Counted from the first letter of the stretch, positions 35,014-44,510 are shown. The stretch: DNA of 64,000 nt from Pseudosporangium ferrugineum (GCF_003002065.1 NZ_PVZG01000008.1:62001-126000); one strand, 5' to 3'. The notes: a model not told the origin generated them from the sequence alone. Made by a program: numbers and translations.

Positions 35014-37897
35014 CGGAACCAGGTCCCGCGTGGTCATCGTGGGCTCGTCGCGCTACCGGCACCTCGACCCGCTGCCCACGGTGGCGGCCAACGTCGGCGA
35101 GATGGGAAAGCTCTTCACCGACGAGCTGTTCTGGGGCCTGCCGGAGGAGAACTGCGTACGCCTGCTCGACCCGGACCGCCCGGCCGCCGTCCTCGACGCG
35201 CTGGCCAGGGCCGCCGAGGAGGCGTCGGACGCGCTGGTGTTCTACTTCGCGGGCCACGGGGTGCTGCGCCCGGACGCCTACGACCTCTACCTGGCGCTGG
35301 AGGAGGGCGCGCTGGAGCGGTGGTGGCACGCGGTGCGCTACGACGACATCCGCCGCATCATGACGGACCAGGCGAAGGCGACGGCGAAGGTCGTGCTGCT
35401 CGACTGCTGCTTCGCGGGCATGGCGATGATGCCGGGCATGGGCGCGGGCGCCGAGATCGGTGACCGGGTACGCATCGAGGGCACGTACCTGATGACCGCG
35501 GTGGCGGAGACGGCCGTGGCGCTCGCCCCGCGCACCGAGCCGCTCACCGCCTTCACCGGCGCGTTCGTGCAGGTCGTCCGCGAGGGGGTGCCCGACGGGC
35601 CGGACGTGCTGGACTTCCACACGCTCTACCTGCGTACCAAGAGCGCGCTGGAGGCGGTGGGGCGTCCGACCCCGCAGCAGCGCGCCGGCAAGGAGGGCGG
35701 CCGGATCGCGCTGGTCCGCAACGTCGCCCTGCACGAGAGCAGCCGTGCCGCGGTCCGCGAGCAGGCCTCGCTCACCGAGCAGGAACGACGCTCGCTGCAC
35801 CTGCCGCCGGCCCGGCTGCGGGACCTGCTCGCGGAGCTGAGCGTGCGGGACGACGACGCCGCCGAGCGCCTGCTGCGGGCGGTCGGCTCGATGCGGACCG
35901 AGCAGGGCGTGGCGGCCGTCGTCCACGAGGTCGCCAAGGCGGGCGGCGCCGGGCAGGCCGGGGCCGTACTGGCGGGCGCGGCCCGGCGGCGGCCCGCCTC
36001 CCTGCTCGCGCTGATCGAGGCTCTCCGCGAGACCGGGCAGGACGAGCAGGTGACCCGGCTGCTGGCGGCCTGCGCGGAACAGCCGGCGGACCGGGTCACC
36101 GCCCTGGCCGCGCAGTTGCTCGAGGCGGACGACTCCGACGCGCTGGACGTGCTCCTCGACGCGGCCATCGGGGCCCGGCCGGACCGGCCCAGGATCTCGC
36201 TGCTCGTGGCGCTGCTGGCGGCCGGGCTGCACGACCGGGTGGGAGCGGTCCTCGCCGGGCTCGGCTCACGGTTGCCCGCGGCGCAGACGGTGGAGATCGC
36301 CGACGCGCTCCGGGACGCGGGTCAGGAACAGGCCGCCTTCTCGCTCTACGAGGCAGTGGCCGGGCTGGTCGCCGTGCGTCCGCTCGGCGTGGCGGCGCAG
36401 CTGGCCGCGGCGATGCACCGGGCCGGGCGCGAGCGTCAGGCGAGCGACCTCGTCGAGCTGATGGCGGCCGGGCACCACACCCGGCGGGAGCGGGTGGGCC
36501 TGCTCGACGCCCTGTGGACCGCGGGGGCGCCGGCCGGCACCGCCGAGCGCCTGGACCACCTCGACGACCGGGACCTGCTGGACGCGACCCTGCACCTCTA
36601 CACCCTGTCGCACCAGGCGGCGGTACGCCGGTTGATGCTGGCCACCCTCGGACGGCGGCCACCGGGCAGCACCGTCCGTACGGTCATCGCCCTGCACGAC
36701 GCCGGCCTGCCGATGGAGGCGCGCAGCCTGCTCGAACACGCGGCGGCCCGCCCACCGGCGGACGTGGTCGCGGTCGTGACGGGATTCGCCGGCACCGGCA
36801 ACGACTCGTACGCCCGCCTCGTGCTCGAGCGGAGCCTGTCCGCGGACGTCCTGGCGGCACTCCCGGCCGAGCTGCGCCGCTACGCCCGGCCCGCGCTCGC
36901 CCAGCTCCCGGCCGACCAGATCGTGGCGCTGGCCGCCGCTCTGCCGGCCGAGGCGATGCTCTGGGTTCTCGGCGCACTGCCGTCCGGCGTGGACCCTGGG
37001 GTGCTGCGCGTACCGGCCATCGCGCTCGGCCTGCGAGCCCTCCCCGAAGCCGCCGTACGGCCCCTGTACGGGTCGCTGCCGGTTCCGCCCTCGCTGGTCG
37101 ACGCCGCCTTCTCCGGCGCGTACGGTGAACCCGCCGCCTGCGTCGAGAGCCTGCTCCGCCTGGCCGAACCGGCATCCGAGCAGCGGGTGTACGAGGCCCT
37201 CGCCGGCCGCCCGGCCCCGGACGTCGCGCGGATCCTGGAGGTGGCGCCGCGGTTGATGCCGGCGATCGCGGTCCTCGGCACCGCCGCCACCCAGCTGGAA
37301 CTGCTGATCCTCCTCGAGACGGCCGGTCGCCGGCCCGACGCCGACCGCCTGTGCGCGGCGCTTCGCGCGCACCTGCCCCTCGCAGATCTCTGCGCACTGG
37401 CCGCGGCGCTCGGTGATGCGACCCTGCGGCCACGGGCCAACGCGCTGCTGGGGCTGCCCCCGGAGGCCGCCGCCGAACCCGCCGACCTCATCGTCACCGG
37501 GCTGCTCCAGGACGTCACGGGCGAGCCGGCGAGGTGGACCGCCACGCAGGTCCGCGACCGGGCCCGCCTCGACCCGCGGACCCCGGTGCGGCACGTGGTG
37601 ACCGGCACCGGCCTCGGCCGCGGCACCGTCGTCGTGTTCACCGACACCACGCTGACCTGCCGGCTGCGCCGGGGACAGCTCGTCACCATCGCGTACCGGC
37701 GGTTCGGCGCGGTGACGGTCCTGCGCGACCACCGCTCCACCATCCAGCTCCGGGCCGGCGGCCGGCTGCAGAGCATCGAGATCCGCAACGCCGCCCTGTA
37801 CGCCCTCCTGGTGCGGATCCAGGAGGCGGTCGCCTCTTTCGACGCGTTACGTGCCCGGCTCCGCCCTCCGGGTGGAATCGATGCTGCCCGCGCGTGA
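35003..37897 (+). CDS. Caspase-family protease with alpha-solenoid and PH-like tail
   Basis: The 964-residue protein opens with a caspase/metacaspase p20-like domain (about 7-242). The catalytic pair is His85 in FYFAGHG and Cys136 in VLLDCCFAG. Residues 260-850 are helical repeats of about 33 residues with the pattern LLxALxxxGxxxxAxxLL, an alpha-solenoid likely to bind partners. The last 100 residues (RGTVVVFTDTTLTCRLRRG onward) look like a bacterial PH domain. There is no membrane segment. It is coupled to the EACC1-like gene and probably is the effector of the cassette; cell suicide or cleavage of a specific substrate are both possible. Confidence 0.85.
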   Translation: MLPDGTRSRVVIVGSSRYRHLDPLPTVAANVGEMGKLFTDELFWGLPEENCVRLLDPDRPAAVLDALARAAEEASDALVFYFAGHGVLRPDAYDLYLALEEGALERWWHAVRYDDIRRIMTDQAKATAKVVLLDCCFAGMAMMPGMGAGAEIGDRVRIEGTYLMTAVAETAVALAPRTEPLTAFTGAFVQVVREGVPDGPDVLDFHTLYLRTKSALEAVGRPTPQQRAGKEGGRIALVRNVALHESSRAAVREQASLTEQERRSLHLPPARLRDLLAELSVRDDDAAERLLRAVGSMRTEQGVAAVVHEVAKAGGAGQAGAVLAGAARRRPASLLALIEALRETGQDEQVTRLLAACAEQPADRVTALAAQLLEADDSDALDVLLDAAIGARPDRPRISLLVALLAAGLHDRVGAVLAGLGSRLPAAQTVEIADALRDAGQEQAAFSLYEAVAGLVAVRPLGVAAQLAAAMHRAGRERQASDLVELMAAGHHTRRERVGLLDALWTAGAPAGTAERLDHLDDRDLLDATLHLYTLSHQAAVRRLMLATLGRRPPGSTVRTVIALHDAGLPMEARSLLEHAAARPPADVVAVVTGFAGTGNDSYARLVLERSLSADVLAALPAELRRYARPALAQLPADQIVALAAALPAEAMLWVLGALPSGVDPGVLRVPAIALGLRALPEAAVRPLYGSLPVPPSLVDAAFSGAYGEPAACVESLLRLAEPASEQRVYEALAGRPAPDVARILEVAPRLMPAIAVLGTAATQLELLILLETAGRRPDADRLCAALRAHLPLADLCALAAALGDATLRPRANALLGLPPEAAAEPADLIVTGLLQDVTGEPARWTATQVRDRARLDPRTPVRHVVTGTGLGRGTVVVFTDTTLTCRLRRGQLVTIAYRRFGAVTVLRDHRSTIQLRAGGRLQSIEIRNAALYALLVRIQEAVASFDALRARLRPPGGIDAARA

Positions 37898-37918
37898 CCG
37901 GGGCCGTAGCATCGCGGC

Positions 37919-40450
37919 ATGACTGATACGGGAAAGACCGCGCGCGCCGGTCTGCCCGAGCGACCGTCCCTGGACGGGCTCGAGGAGAAGTGGGCGCGCC
38001 GCTGGCAGGAGGAGGGCACGTATGCGTTCGACCGCTCGAAGGAGCGGGCCGACGTATACGCGATCGACACGCCTCCGCCGACCGTATCGGGCGAGCTGCA
38101 CATGGGGCACGTGTTCTCGTACACGCACACCGACACGGTCGCCCGGTTCCAGCGGATGCGGGGCAAGACCGTTTTCTACCCGATGGGATGGGACGACAAC
38201 GGGCTGCCGACCGAGCGCCGGGTCCAGAACGTCTACGGCGTCTACTGCGATCCCTCGCTGCCGTACGACCCGCAGTGGCAGCCGCCCGCGAAGCCGCCGA
38301 AGCCGGCCGCCGCGGTGTCGCGGCGCAACTTCGTCGAGTTGTGCAACCGGCTGACCGTCGAGGACGAGAAGGTGTTCGAGGCGCTGTGGCGGCGGCTCGG
38401 GCTGTCCGTCGACTGGGGGCTGACATACACGACGATCGGGCCGAAGTCGCAGGCGGTGTCGCAGCGGGCGTTCCTCGACAACCTCGCGCGCGGGGAGGCG
38501 TACACGTCGGAGGCGCCGACGCTGTGGGACGTCGGGTTCCGCACGGCGGTCGCGCAGGCCGAGATCGAGGACCGGGAACGGCCCGGGGCGTACCACCGGC
38601 TGCGGTTCCACGGCCCGGACGGGCCGGTCGAGGTCGACACCACCCGGCCGGAGCTGCTGCCGGCCTGCGTCGCGCTGGTCTGCCACCCGGAACACCCGCT
38701 GGTGGGCACGGCCGTCCGCACGCCGTTCTTCGACGTCGAGGTTCCCGTGTACGGCCACCCGCTCGCCGACCCCGACAAGGGCACCGGCGTCGCGATGGTC
38801 TGCACCTTCGGCGACCTCACCGACGTCATCTGGTGGCGGGATCTGCAGCTGGACACCCGGGTGGTGCTGGGCCGCGACGGCCGGTTCCTGCCGGACCGCC
38901 CGGCCGGCGTGCCCGAGGCGGCGTACGCCCAGTTCGCCGGCCTGACCGCCAACGCCGCCCGGCGCGAGATCGTCCGCATCCTCACCGAGACCGGCGACCT
39001 GCTGGGCGAGCCGCGGCCGATCACGCACCCGGTCAAGTTCTACGAGCGGGGCGACTCGCCGCTGGAGATCGTCACCAGCCGGCAGTGGTTCATCCGCAAC
39101 GGCGGCCGCGACGCGGACCTGCGGGAGAAGCTGCTCGACCGGGGCCGGGAGCTGCGCTGGATCCCGGAGCACATGCGGCACCGCTACGAGCACTGGGTCG
39201 GCGGCCTCACCGGCGACTGGCTGATCAGCCGCCAGCGGTTCTTCGGCGTGCCCATCCCGGTGTGGTACCGGCTCGACGACGCTGGCGAGCCGGACCACGG
39301 CCAGCTTCTCATACCGGACGTTTCGGCGCTGCCGGTCGACCCTTCCTCGGAGTGTCCGCCCGGCTTCGACGAATCCCAGCGCGACGTCCCGGGCGGTTTC
39401 ACGGCCGACCCGGACGTCATGGACACCTGGGCCACCTCGTCGCTGACCCCGCAGATCGTCGGCGGCTGGGGCACCGACGAGGACCTGTTCTCGAAGGTGT
39501 TCCCGATGGACCTGCGCCCCCAGGGCCAGGAGATCATCCGGACCTGGCTGTTCTACTCGGTCGTCCGCTCGGACGCCGAACACGGCACGCTGCCCTGGCA
39601 CACGACGGTGCAGTCCGGCTGGATCCTCGACCCGGACCGCAAGAAGATGTCGAAATCCAAGGGCAACGTCGTCACCCCGATGGACCTGCTCGAGCAGAGC
39701 GGCTCCGACGCCGTCCGCTACTGGGCCGCGAACGGCCGGCCCGGCGCCGACCTCGCGTTCGACCCGGCGCAGATCAAGGTGGGCCGGCGGCTGGCGACGA
39801 AGCTGCTCAACGCTTCGCGTTTCGCCCTCGGCCTGGGCGCCGCGGACGCCCTGCGGCAACCGGTCACGGCGGACCTCGACCGGGCCGCACTGACCCGGCT
39901 CGCCGAGGTGGTGGAGCAGGCCACGACCGCCTTCGACGGGTACGACCACACGACCGCGCTCGCCGCCACCGAGGCGTACTTCTGGACGTTCTGCGACGAC
40001 TACATCGAGCTCGTCAAGGACCGGGCGTACGCGCAGGGCCCTGCCGGCGACTCGGCGCGGGCGGCCCTCGCGGCCGGGTTGTCGGTGCTGCTGCGGTTGT
40101 TCGCGCCGTTCCTGCCGTACGCGACCGAGGAGATCTGGTCGTGGTGGCGCTACGGCTCGGTGCACCGCGCGACCTGGCCGACGAAGTACGAGCTGCTGCG
40201 CGTCGCCCCCGGCGGCGACGCCGACCTGCTCGACCTGGCGGGGGCGGCCCTGCGGCAGGTCCGGCGCGCCAAGTCGGACCGGAAGCTGTCGATGAAGGCG
40301 GAGGTCCCGCTCGCCGAGGCGCTCGGCCCGGCCGCACTGCTGGAACGGCTCGCGCTGGTGGAGGACGACGTGAAGGCGGCGGGCCGGATCGGCAAGCTCG
40401 ACATGCTGCCGGACCGGACGCCCGAGCTGGTCATCGCCTGCGCGTTCTGA
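37919..40450 (+). CDS. valS: Valyl-tRNA synthetase, atypical subgroup
   Basis: The 843-residue class I synthetase has the HIGH motif as PPPTVSGELHMGHV and the KMSKS motif as KKMSKSKGN. The editing domain is present (DTTRPELLPACVALVCHPEH). It has GWDDNGLPTERRVQN where standard bacterial ValRS read GMDHAGIATQ, and it ends without the usual C-terminal coiled-coil arm, so it is of a divergent subgroup. TAGCAT ends six bases before the ATG. Whether the genome also has a standard valS cannot be seen. Confidence 0.9.
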   Translation: MTDTGKTARAGLPERPSLDGLEEKWARRWQEEGTYAFDRSKERADVYAIDTPPPTVSGELHMGHVFSYTHTDTVARFQRMRGKTVFYPMGWDDNGLPTERRVQNVYGVYCDPSLPYDPQWQPPAKPPKPAAAVSRRNFVELCNRLTVEDEKVFEALWRRLGLSVDWGLTYTTIGPKSQAVSQRAFLDNLARGEAYTSEAPTLWDVGFRTAVAQAEIEDRERPGAYHRLRFHGPDGPVEVDTTRPELLPACVALVCHPEHPLVGTAVRTPFFDVEVPVYGHPLADPDKGTGVAMVCTFGDLTDVIWWRDLQLDTRVVLGRDGRFLPDRPAGVPEAAYAQFAGLTANAARREIVRILTETGDLLGEPRPITHPVKFYERGDSPLEIVTSRQWFIRNGGRDADLREKLLDRGRELRWIPEHMRHRYEHWVGGLTGDWLISRQRFFGVPIPVWYRLDDAGEPDHGQLLIPDVSALPVDPSSECPPGFDESQRDVPGGFTADPDVMDTWATSSLTPQIVGGWGTDEDLFSKVFPMDLRPQGQEIIRTWLFYSVVRSDAEHGTLPWHTTVQSGWILDPDRKKMSKSKGNVVTPMDLLEQSGSDAVRYWAANGRPGADLAFDPAQIKVGRRLATKLLNASRFALGLGAADALRQPVTADLDRAALTRLAEVVEQATTAFDGYDHTTALAATEAYFWTFCDDYIELVKDRAYAQGPAGDSARAALAAGLSVLLRLFAPFLPYATEEIWSWWRYGSVHRATWPTKYELLRVAPGGDADLLDLAGAALRQVRRAKSDRKLSMKAEVPLAEALGPAALLERLALVEDDVKAAGRIGKLDMLPDRTPELVIACAF

Positions 40451-40458
40451 GCATCCCC

Positions 40459-40545
40459 CCGGTCCGGGACTTCCCCCACCCGGACCGGGGACCGCTCCGG
40501 GACGCCGGGACTTCCCCAACCCGGACCCGGGGACCGCTCCGAGAC
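40459..40545 (+). repeat. Two tandem 41-bp repeats with terminator-like hairpin
   Basis: 40464-40504 and 40505-40545 are near-identical tandem copies beginning CCGGGACTTCCCC. In the first, CCGGTCCGGG (40459-40468) and CCCGGACCGG (40479-40488) make a perfect 10-bp stem. The location, just after valS, suggests a terminator that was duplicated. Confidence 0.7.
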
Positions 40546-40551
40546 GGCAGC

Positions 40552-41100
40552 ATGGACGGTATGTCGATCCCGCCCGAGGAGGTCGAGCCGCCCGCCGCCG
40601 ACGCCGTCCTGTTCCGCTCGTCCCCGGGCCGGACGTTCGCGGCCCTGTTCGCGGTGCTACTGGTCGCGTACGTGGCCGTCTCGCCGCTGGTCGCGCTCCT
40701 GCTCGGCGCCCCGCACGACCCCTGGTGGTCGACCGCGGCCCAGGGCGCGGTGATCGCCACCCTCACGGCGGGCGGCTACGCCCTGTCGTCCCGCTCCGCC
40801 CTGCGCACCTGGGTACGGTCATCCTCAGGCGGCCTCGAGGTCGCCGCCGAGGGCAGCGACCCGGTCCTCCTCGCCTGGCCCGACATCGAACACGTGGCGG
40901 TACGCCGCAGCGGCCTGCGCATGCTCCTCGACGTCACCCCGGTCGACCTCGACCGCGTCCACCCGGTCTCCCAGGGCGACGAGGGCTGGCCGGCCCTGCA
41001 CGACGAGGAGAACGGCGCCCCGGCCTTCACCGCCGACCTCACCCAGGTCTGGCCCGGCCCCCGCGCCCTCCGCCGCGAACTGGACCGCCACCTCCGCTGA
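40552..41100 (+). CDS. Membrane protein with PH-like domain
   Basis: The 182-residue protein has two membrane segments (about 28-52 and 62-78) followed by a cytoplasmic beta-rich region (SGGLEVAAEGSDPVLLAWPDIEHVAV and onward) resembling a PH domain. No named family is recognised. The start is either the ATG at 40552 or the one at 40561. The last 30 residues include DLTQVWPGPRALRRELDRHL. It is a lone gene between valS and convergent rmuC. Confidence 0.6.
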   Translation: MDGMSIPPEEVEPPAADAVLFRSSPGRTFAALFAVLLVAYVAVSPLVALLLGAPHDPWWSTAAQGAVIATLTAGGYALSSRSALRTWVRSSSGGLEVAAEGSDPVLLAWPDIEHVAVRRSGLRMLLDVTPVDLDRVHPVSQGDEGWPALHDEENGAPAFTADLTQVWPGPRALRRELDRHLR

Positions 41101-41237
41101 GCCGCGGCCCGGAGCTCCCGCTCACCGCGTCAGCGAAACCTTGTCGAGCGCCGTCGTCATCGGTGGCGCGGTTCGGCGGCACCGACACTGTGGAGGAACC
41201 GCCAAACCATTGCCCGAACTCAGGGACCGGATTCGCA

Positions 41238-42398
41238 TCACCGGACTCTCGTCGGGTCCGGGGTTTCGAGCAGCTCGGGGGCCTGCGGCTGGCGGGGGGT
41301 CAACTCGACCTGGGCCGGCACCGCGAGTTCCTCGTCGGAGACGCCCATCTCGGCGAGTTTGCGGGCGCTGACCAGCACCCGGGACTCCAGCGAGCCGACC
41401 GCGCGGTTGTACGCCGTCACCGCCCCGCCCAGCGACGCGCCGAGCTTGCCGACGTGGTCGCCGAGGGTGGCGAGGCGGCCGTACAGCTCGCGGGCCAGGG
41501 CGTGGACCGCCAGGGCGTTGCGGGCCAGGGCCTCCTGGCGCCACGAGTAGGCGACCGTACGCAGCAGCGCCACCAGCGTCGCCGGCGTGGCCAGCACGAC
41601 GTTGCGGGCGAAGGCGTGCTCCATCAGGGTCGCGTCGCGTTGCAGGGCGGCGTCGAGGAACGGGTCGGCGGGCACGAACAGCACGACGAAGTCGGGGCTC
41701 TGGTCGAACGCCGTCCAGTACGCCTTGGCGGCCAGCGCGTCCACGTGCCCCCGCAGCACCTTGGCGTGCTGGTCCAGGTGGGAGTCGCGGGTGCGCTCGT
41801 CGCGGGCCTCCATAGCGGACAGGTACGCGTCGAACGGCGCCTTCGCGTCCACCACCACCGACCGGCCGCCGTGCAGGCGCACCACCAGGTCCGGCCGTAC
41901 GCCCTGGCGGTCCGTGGTGGACGTGACCTGCTCGGCGAAGTCGCAGTGCTCCAGCAGCCCGGCCGCCTCGACGATGCGCCGCAGCTGGTGCTCGCCCCAG
42001 CGGCCCCGGACCTGCGGGGCACGCAACGCGGCGACCAGCTGCTTCGTCTCGGTCCGCAGCTCGCCCGAGACCAGGCCCATGGCCCGCACCTGCTCGCGGA
42101 GCTCCGCGTACGCGTCGACGCGGTCGCGTTCGAGCTCGGCCACCCGCTGCTCGTAGCGGCGCAACGTCTCGTGCAGGGGCGCCACCGCCCGGGCGACGGC
42201 CTCCTGGGACTGCGCGGTGGACTCGTACGAAAGCGCCCGCAGGGACTGCTCGAGCCGCTCCTCCCCGTCGCGGCCGGCCTGCAGCGTCGCCTCCAGCCGG
42301 GCGATGTCGGCGGCGGCACGCAGCCGGGCGGCCAGCCAGCCGAGGGCGGCCCCGGCCGCCAGGCAGATGATCACCACGGCCAGCGTCGAGAAGCTCAC
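41238..42398 (-). CDS. rmuC: DNA recombination protein RmuC
   Basis: The 386-residue protein has an N-terminal membrane helix (about 3-25), a coiled coil (about 27-110) and the RmuC core with PQVRGRWGEHQLRRIVE, DLVVRLHGGRSVVVDAKAPF and FVPADPFLDAAL, a PD-(D/E)XK-related fold. RmuC limits inversions at short repeats. The gene lies near ispH, as in other actinobacteria. Start is a GTG at 42398. Confidence 0.92.
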   Translation of the reverse strand: MSFSTLAVVIICLAAGAALGWLAARLRAAADIARLEATLQAGRDGEERLEQSLRALSYESTAQSQEAVARAVAPLHETLRRYEQRVAELERDRVDAYAELREQVRAMGLVSGELRTETKQLVAALRAPQVRGRWGEHQLRRIVEAAGLLEHCDFAEQVTSTTDRQGVRPDLVVRLHGGRSVVVDAKAPFDAYLSAMEARDERTRDSHLDQHAKVLRGHVDALAAKAYWTAFDQSPDFVVLFVPADPFLDAALQRDATLMEHAFARNVVLATPATLVALLRTVAYSWRQEALARNALAVHALARELYGRLATLGDHVGKLGASLGGAVTAYNRAVGSLESRVLVSARKLAEMGVSDEELAVPAQVELTPRQPQAPELLETPDPTRVR

Positions 42399-42452
42399 CC
42401 TGCGAGCTTGCCAGAGGGGTACGACGTTGTCGGCGCGGGTACCGTCGATGAC

Positions 42453-43214
42453 ATGAAGGTGTTTCTGCTGCTCTTCCTGGTCCTGATCGTGGTGGCGGTG
42501 GTCGTGGCCTGGCGCCGGGGCAGCGTGGCGCGCGAGCAGCGGCACCTCGACGACGCCCGGGCCGAGGCGCAGCGCTGGTACGAGCGGCTCGGCGGCCAGG
42601 TGATGAACCTGCACGGCGACGACCCGGCGGCCCGCCAGGCCCTGGCCGACGCCGGCGAACGCTACAACGCCGCGGGCGGCCAGCTCCAGCAGGCCAGAAC
42701 CGTCCGGCAGTACGAGCTGGCCCGCGAGTCGGCGCTGGAGGGTCTCGCCTATGTGCGCGCGGCCCGGACGGCCATGGGCATCGACCCGGGCCCGGAGCTG
42801 CCGCCGCTGATGAGCTCGCACGGCGCGGGGCAGCTGACCCGCGAGCGCGAGGTGACCGTGCAGGGCCAGCACTACAAGGCGGGCCCGCAGCCGGGCGCGG
42901 AGACCCCCTACTACTACCCGGGCGGCCGGGTGCAGGGCCGTCCCGTCCCGGCCGGCTGGTATTCGACGCCGGTCTGGAAGACGGCCCTGGGCGCCGGCGC
43001 GGGCGTACTGGGCGGCATGCTCATCTTCGACGCGCTGCTCTCACCGGGCTTCGGCGACATGGGCTACGGCGACGGCTACCAGGACGGCTTCCAGGACGCC
43101 GCGGGCGACTTCGGCGCCGACCAGGGCGCCGCCGACCAGGGCAGCGACTTCGGCGGCGGCGGCGACTGGGGCGGCGGAGACTTCGGCGGCGGCGACTTCG
43201 GCGGCGACTTCTGA
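42453..43214 (+). CDS. Single-pass membrane protein with Gly/Asp-rich tail
   Basis: The 253-residue protein begins with a membrane helix (about 3-20, MKVFLLLFLVLIVVAVVVAW), followed by a helical, charged region (about 25-110), a linker, a second hydrophobic patch (about 175-195, ALGAGAGVLGGMLIFDALL) and a low-complexity tail of DFGGG repeats. Family not recognised. TACCGT ends seven bases before the ATG, consistent with a leaderless transcript. It is divergent from rmuC. Confidence 0.65.
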   Translation: MKVFLLLFLVLIVVAVVVAWRRGSVAREQRHLDDARAEAQRWYERLGGQVMNLHGDDPAARQALADAGERYNAAGGQLQQARTVRQYELARESALEGLAYVRAARTAMGIDPGPELPPLMSSHGAGQLTREREVTVQGQHYKAGPQPGAETPYYYPGGRVQGRPVPAGWYSTPVWKTALGAGAGVLGGMLIFDALLSPGFGDMGYGDGYQDGFQDAAGDFGADQGAADQGSDFGGGGDWGGGDFGGGDFGGDF

Positions 43215-43220
43215 GCGCGG

Positions 43221-43280
43221 GCGGCCCACGTCACGCGCAGGCGGCCCACGTCACGCGCAGGCGGCCCACGTCACGCGCAG
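43221..43280. repeat. Three perfect 20-bp tandem repeats
   Basis: GCGGCCCACGTCACGCGCAG occurs three times without a mismatch. Degenerate GCGGCC-containing copies continue to about 43350, up to the end of ispH. There is no gene in 43215-43346. It is not a CRISPR because there are no spacers. Confidence 0.9.
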
Positions 43281-43346
43281 GCGGCCCTCTGAGCGCGGGC
43301 GGCCTATTAAGGTGCAGGCGGCGGCTTCTGAGTGCGGGCGGCCGCG

Positions 43347-44330
43347 CTAGGAGCGGGCGGCTGCGGCCTTCATGTCTCGGCGCAGCTCCTGGGGCAGCGA
43401 GAACGTCAGGCGCTCCTCGGCCGTCGTGTATTCGGTGACCTCGCCGAAGCCGCGCTCCGCCAGGTGCGCGAGCACCTCCATGACCAGGTCTTCCGGGACG
43501 CTGGCGCCGGAGCTGACACCCACGGTGGTCGCGCCCTCGAGCCATTCGTCGCGGATCTCGGAGGCGTAGTCGACCAGGTGGCCGGCCCTCGCGCCGGCAC
43601 CGAGGGCGACCTCGACCAGGCGTACGGAATTGGAGGAGTTGGCCGAGCCGACCACGATGACCACGTCGCAGTCCGGGGCGATCTCCTTGACCACGTGCTG
43701 GCGGTTGGAGGTCGCGTAGCAGATGTCGTCGCTCGGCGGCGACTGCAGCAGCGGGAGCCGGGTCTTGAGCCGGGCCACCGTCTCCATGGTCTCGTCGACG
43801 GAGAGGGTCGTCTGGGAGAGCCAGACCACCTTCGACGGGTCGCGGACCACCACGTTCTCGACGTCGTCGGGCCCGTCGACCAGCTGGATGTGCGCCGGCG
43901 CCTCGCCGGAGGTGCCGATGACCTCCTCGTGGCCCTCGTGGCCGATGAGCAGGATGTCGTAGTCCTGAGCCGCGAACCGCTTCGCCTCGTGGTGCACCTT
44001 CGTGACCAGCGGACAGGTCGCGTCGATGGCCTTGAGGTTGCGCTCGCGGGCCTGCTCGTGCACCTCGGGGGCGACGCCGTGCGCCGAGAAGACGACGGTC
44101 GAGCCCTCCGGGACCTCCTCGTTCTCCTCGACGAAGATCGCGCCGCGAGCCTCGAGGGTGCTCACCACGTGCTTGTTGTGCACGATCTGCTTGCGCACAT
44201 ACACCGGGGCGCCGTAGAGCTTGAGCGCCTCCTCCACGGTCTGCACCGCGCGGTCGACACCGGCGCAGTAACCCCGCGGCTTGGCGAGGAGCACACGCTT
44301 GCGGACGGGGGTACGGGCTTCGGAGGTCAC
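43347..44330 (-). CDS. ispH: 4-hydroxy-3-methylbut-2-enyl diphosphate reductase
   Basis: The 327-residue [4Fe-4S] enzyme makes IPP and DMAPP in the last step of the MEP pathway. The cluster cysteines are in GYCAGVDRAV, DATCPLVTKVH and DDICYATSNRQ. The catalytic His residues (HNKH, SAHG) and TSGEAP are present. The GTG at 44330 is chosen because the conserved sequence begins about 15 residues later. It belongs to the ychF-ispH-xseAB backbone. Confidence 0.97.
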   Translation of the reverse strand: MTSEARTPVRKRVLLAKPRGYCAGVDRAVQTVEEALKLYGAPVYVRKQIVHNKHVVSTLEARGAIFVEENEEVPEGSTVVFSAHGVAPEVHEQARERNLKAIDATCPLVTKVHHEAKRFAAQDYDILLIGHEGHEEVIGTSGEAPAHIQLVDGPDDVENVVVRDPSKVVWLSQTTLSVDETMETVARLKTRLPLLQSPPSDDICYATSNRQHVVKEIAPDCDVVIVVGSANSSNSVRLVEVALGAGARAGHLVDYASEIRDEWLEGATTVGVSSGASVPEDLVMEVLAHLAERGFGEVTEYTTAEERLTFSLPQELRRDMKAAAARS

Positions 44331-44420
44331 CCGGCCATGGTACGTGCCCCGGCCCGGGATCTCGTCCGCTGCGATGCGCACCACAGCCGGACCACCTCAC
44401 CCCCGGTCGATCCGAGGCGG

Positions 44421-44510
44421 GGCGGCAGGGCGGCGGGCGGCAGGGCAGCGGGCGGCAGGGCAGCGGGCGGCAGGGCAGCGGGCGGCAGGGCAGCGAGCGG
44501 CAGGGCAGCA
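44421..44510. repeat. Six 15-bp tandem repeats
   Basis: GGCGGCAGGGCAGCG is repeated at 15-base steps from 44421 to 44510, with one substitution in each of the outer copies. Because 15 is a multiple of three, all six frames stay open and produce repeat peptides (such as AALPP or RAAGQ), which explains false ORFs here. The gap 44331-44673 otherwise holds only GC-rich sequence. Confidence 0.85.

Noticed and set aside
43221..43280. Possible CRISPR array
   Set aside because: The 20-bp units abut directly without spacers and no cas genes are present.
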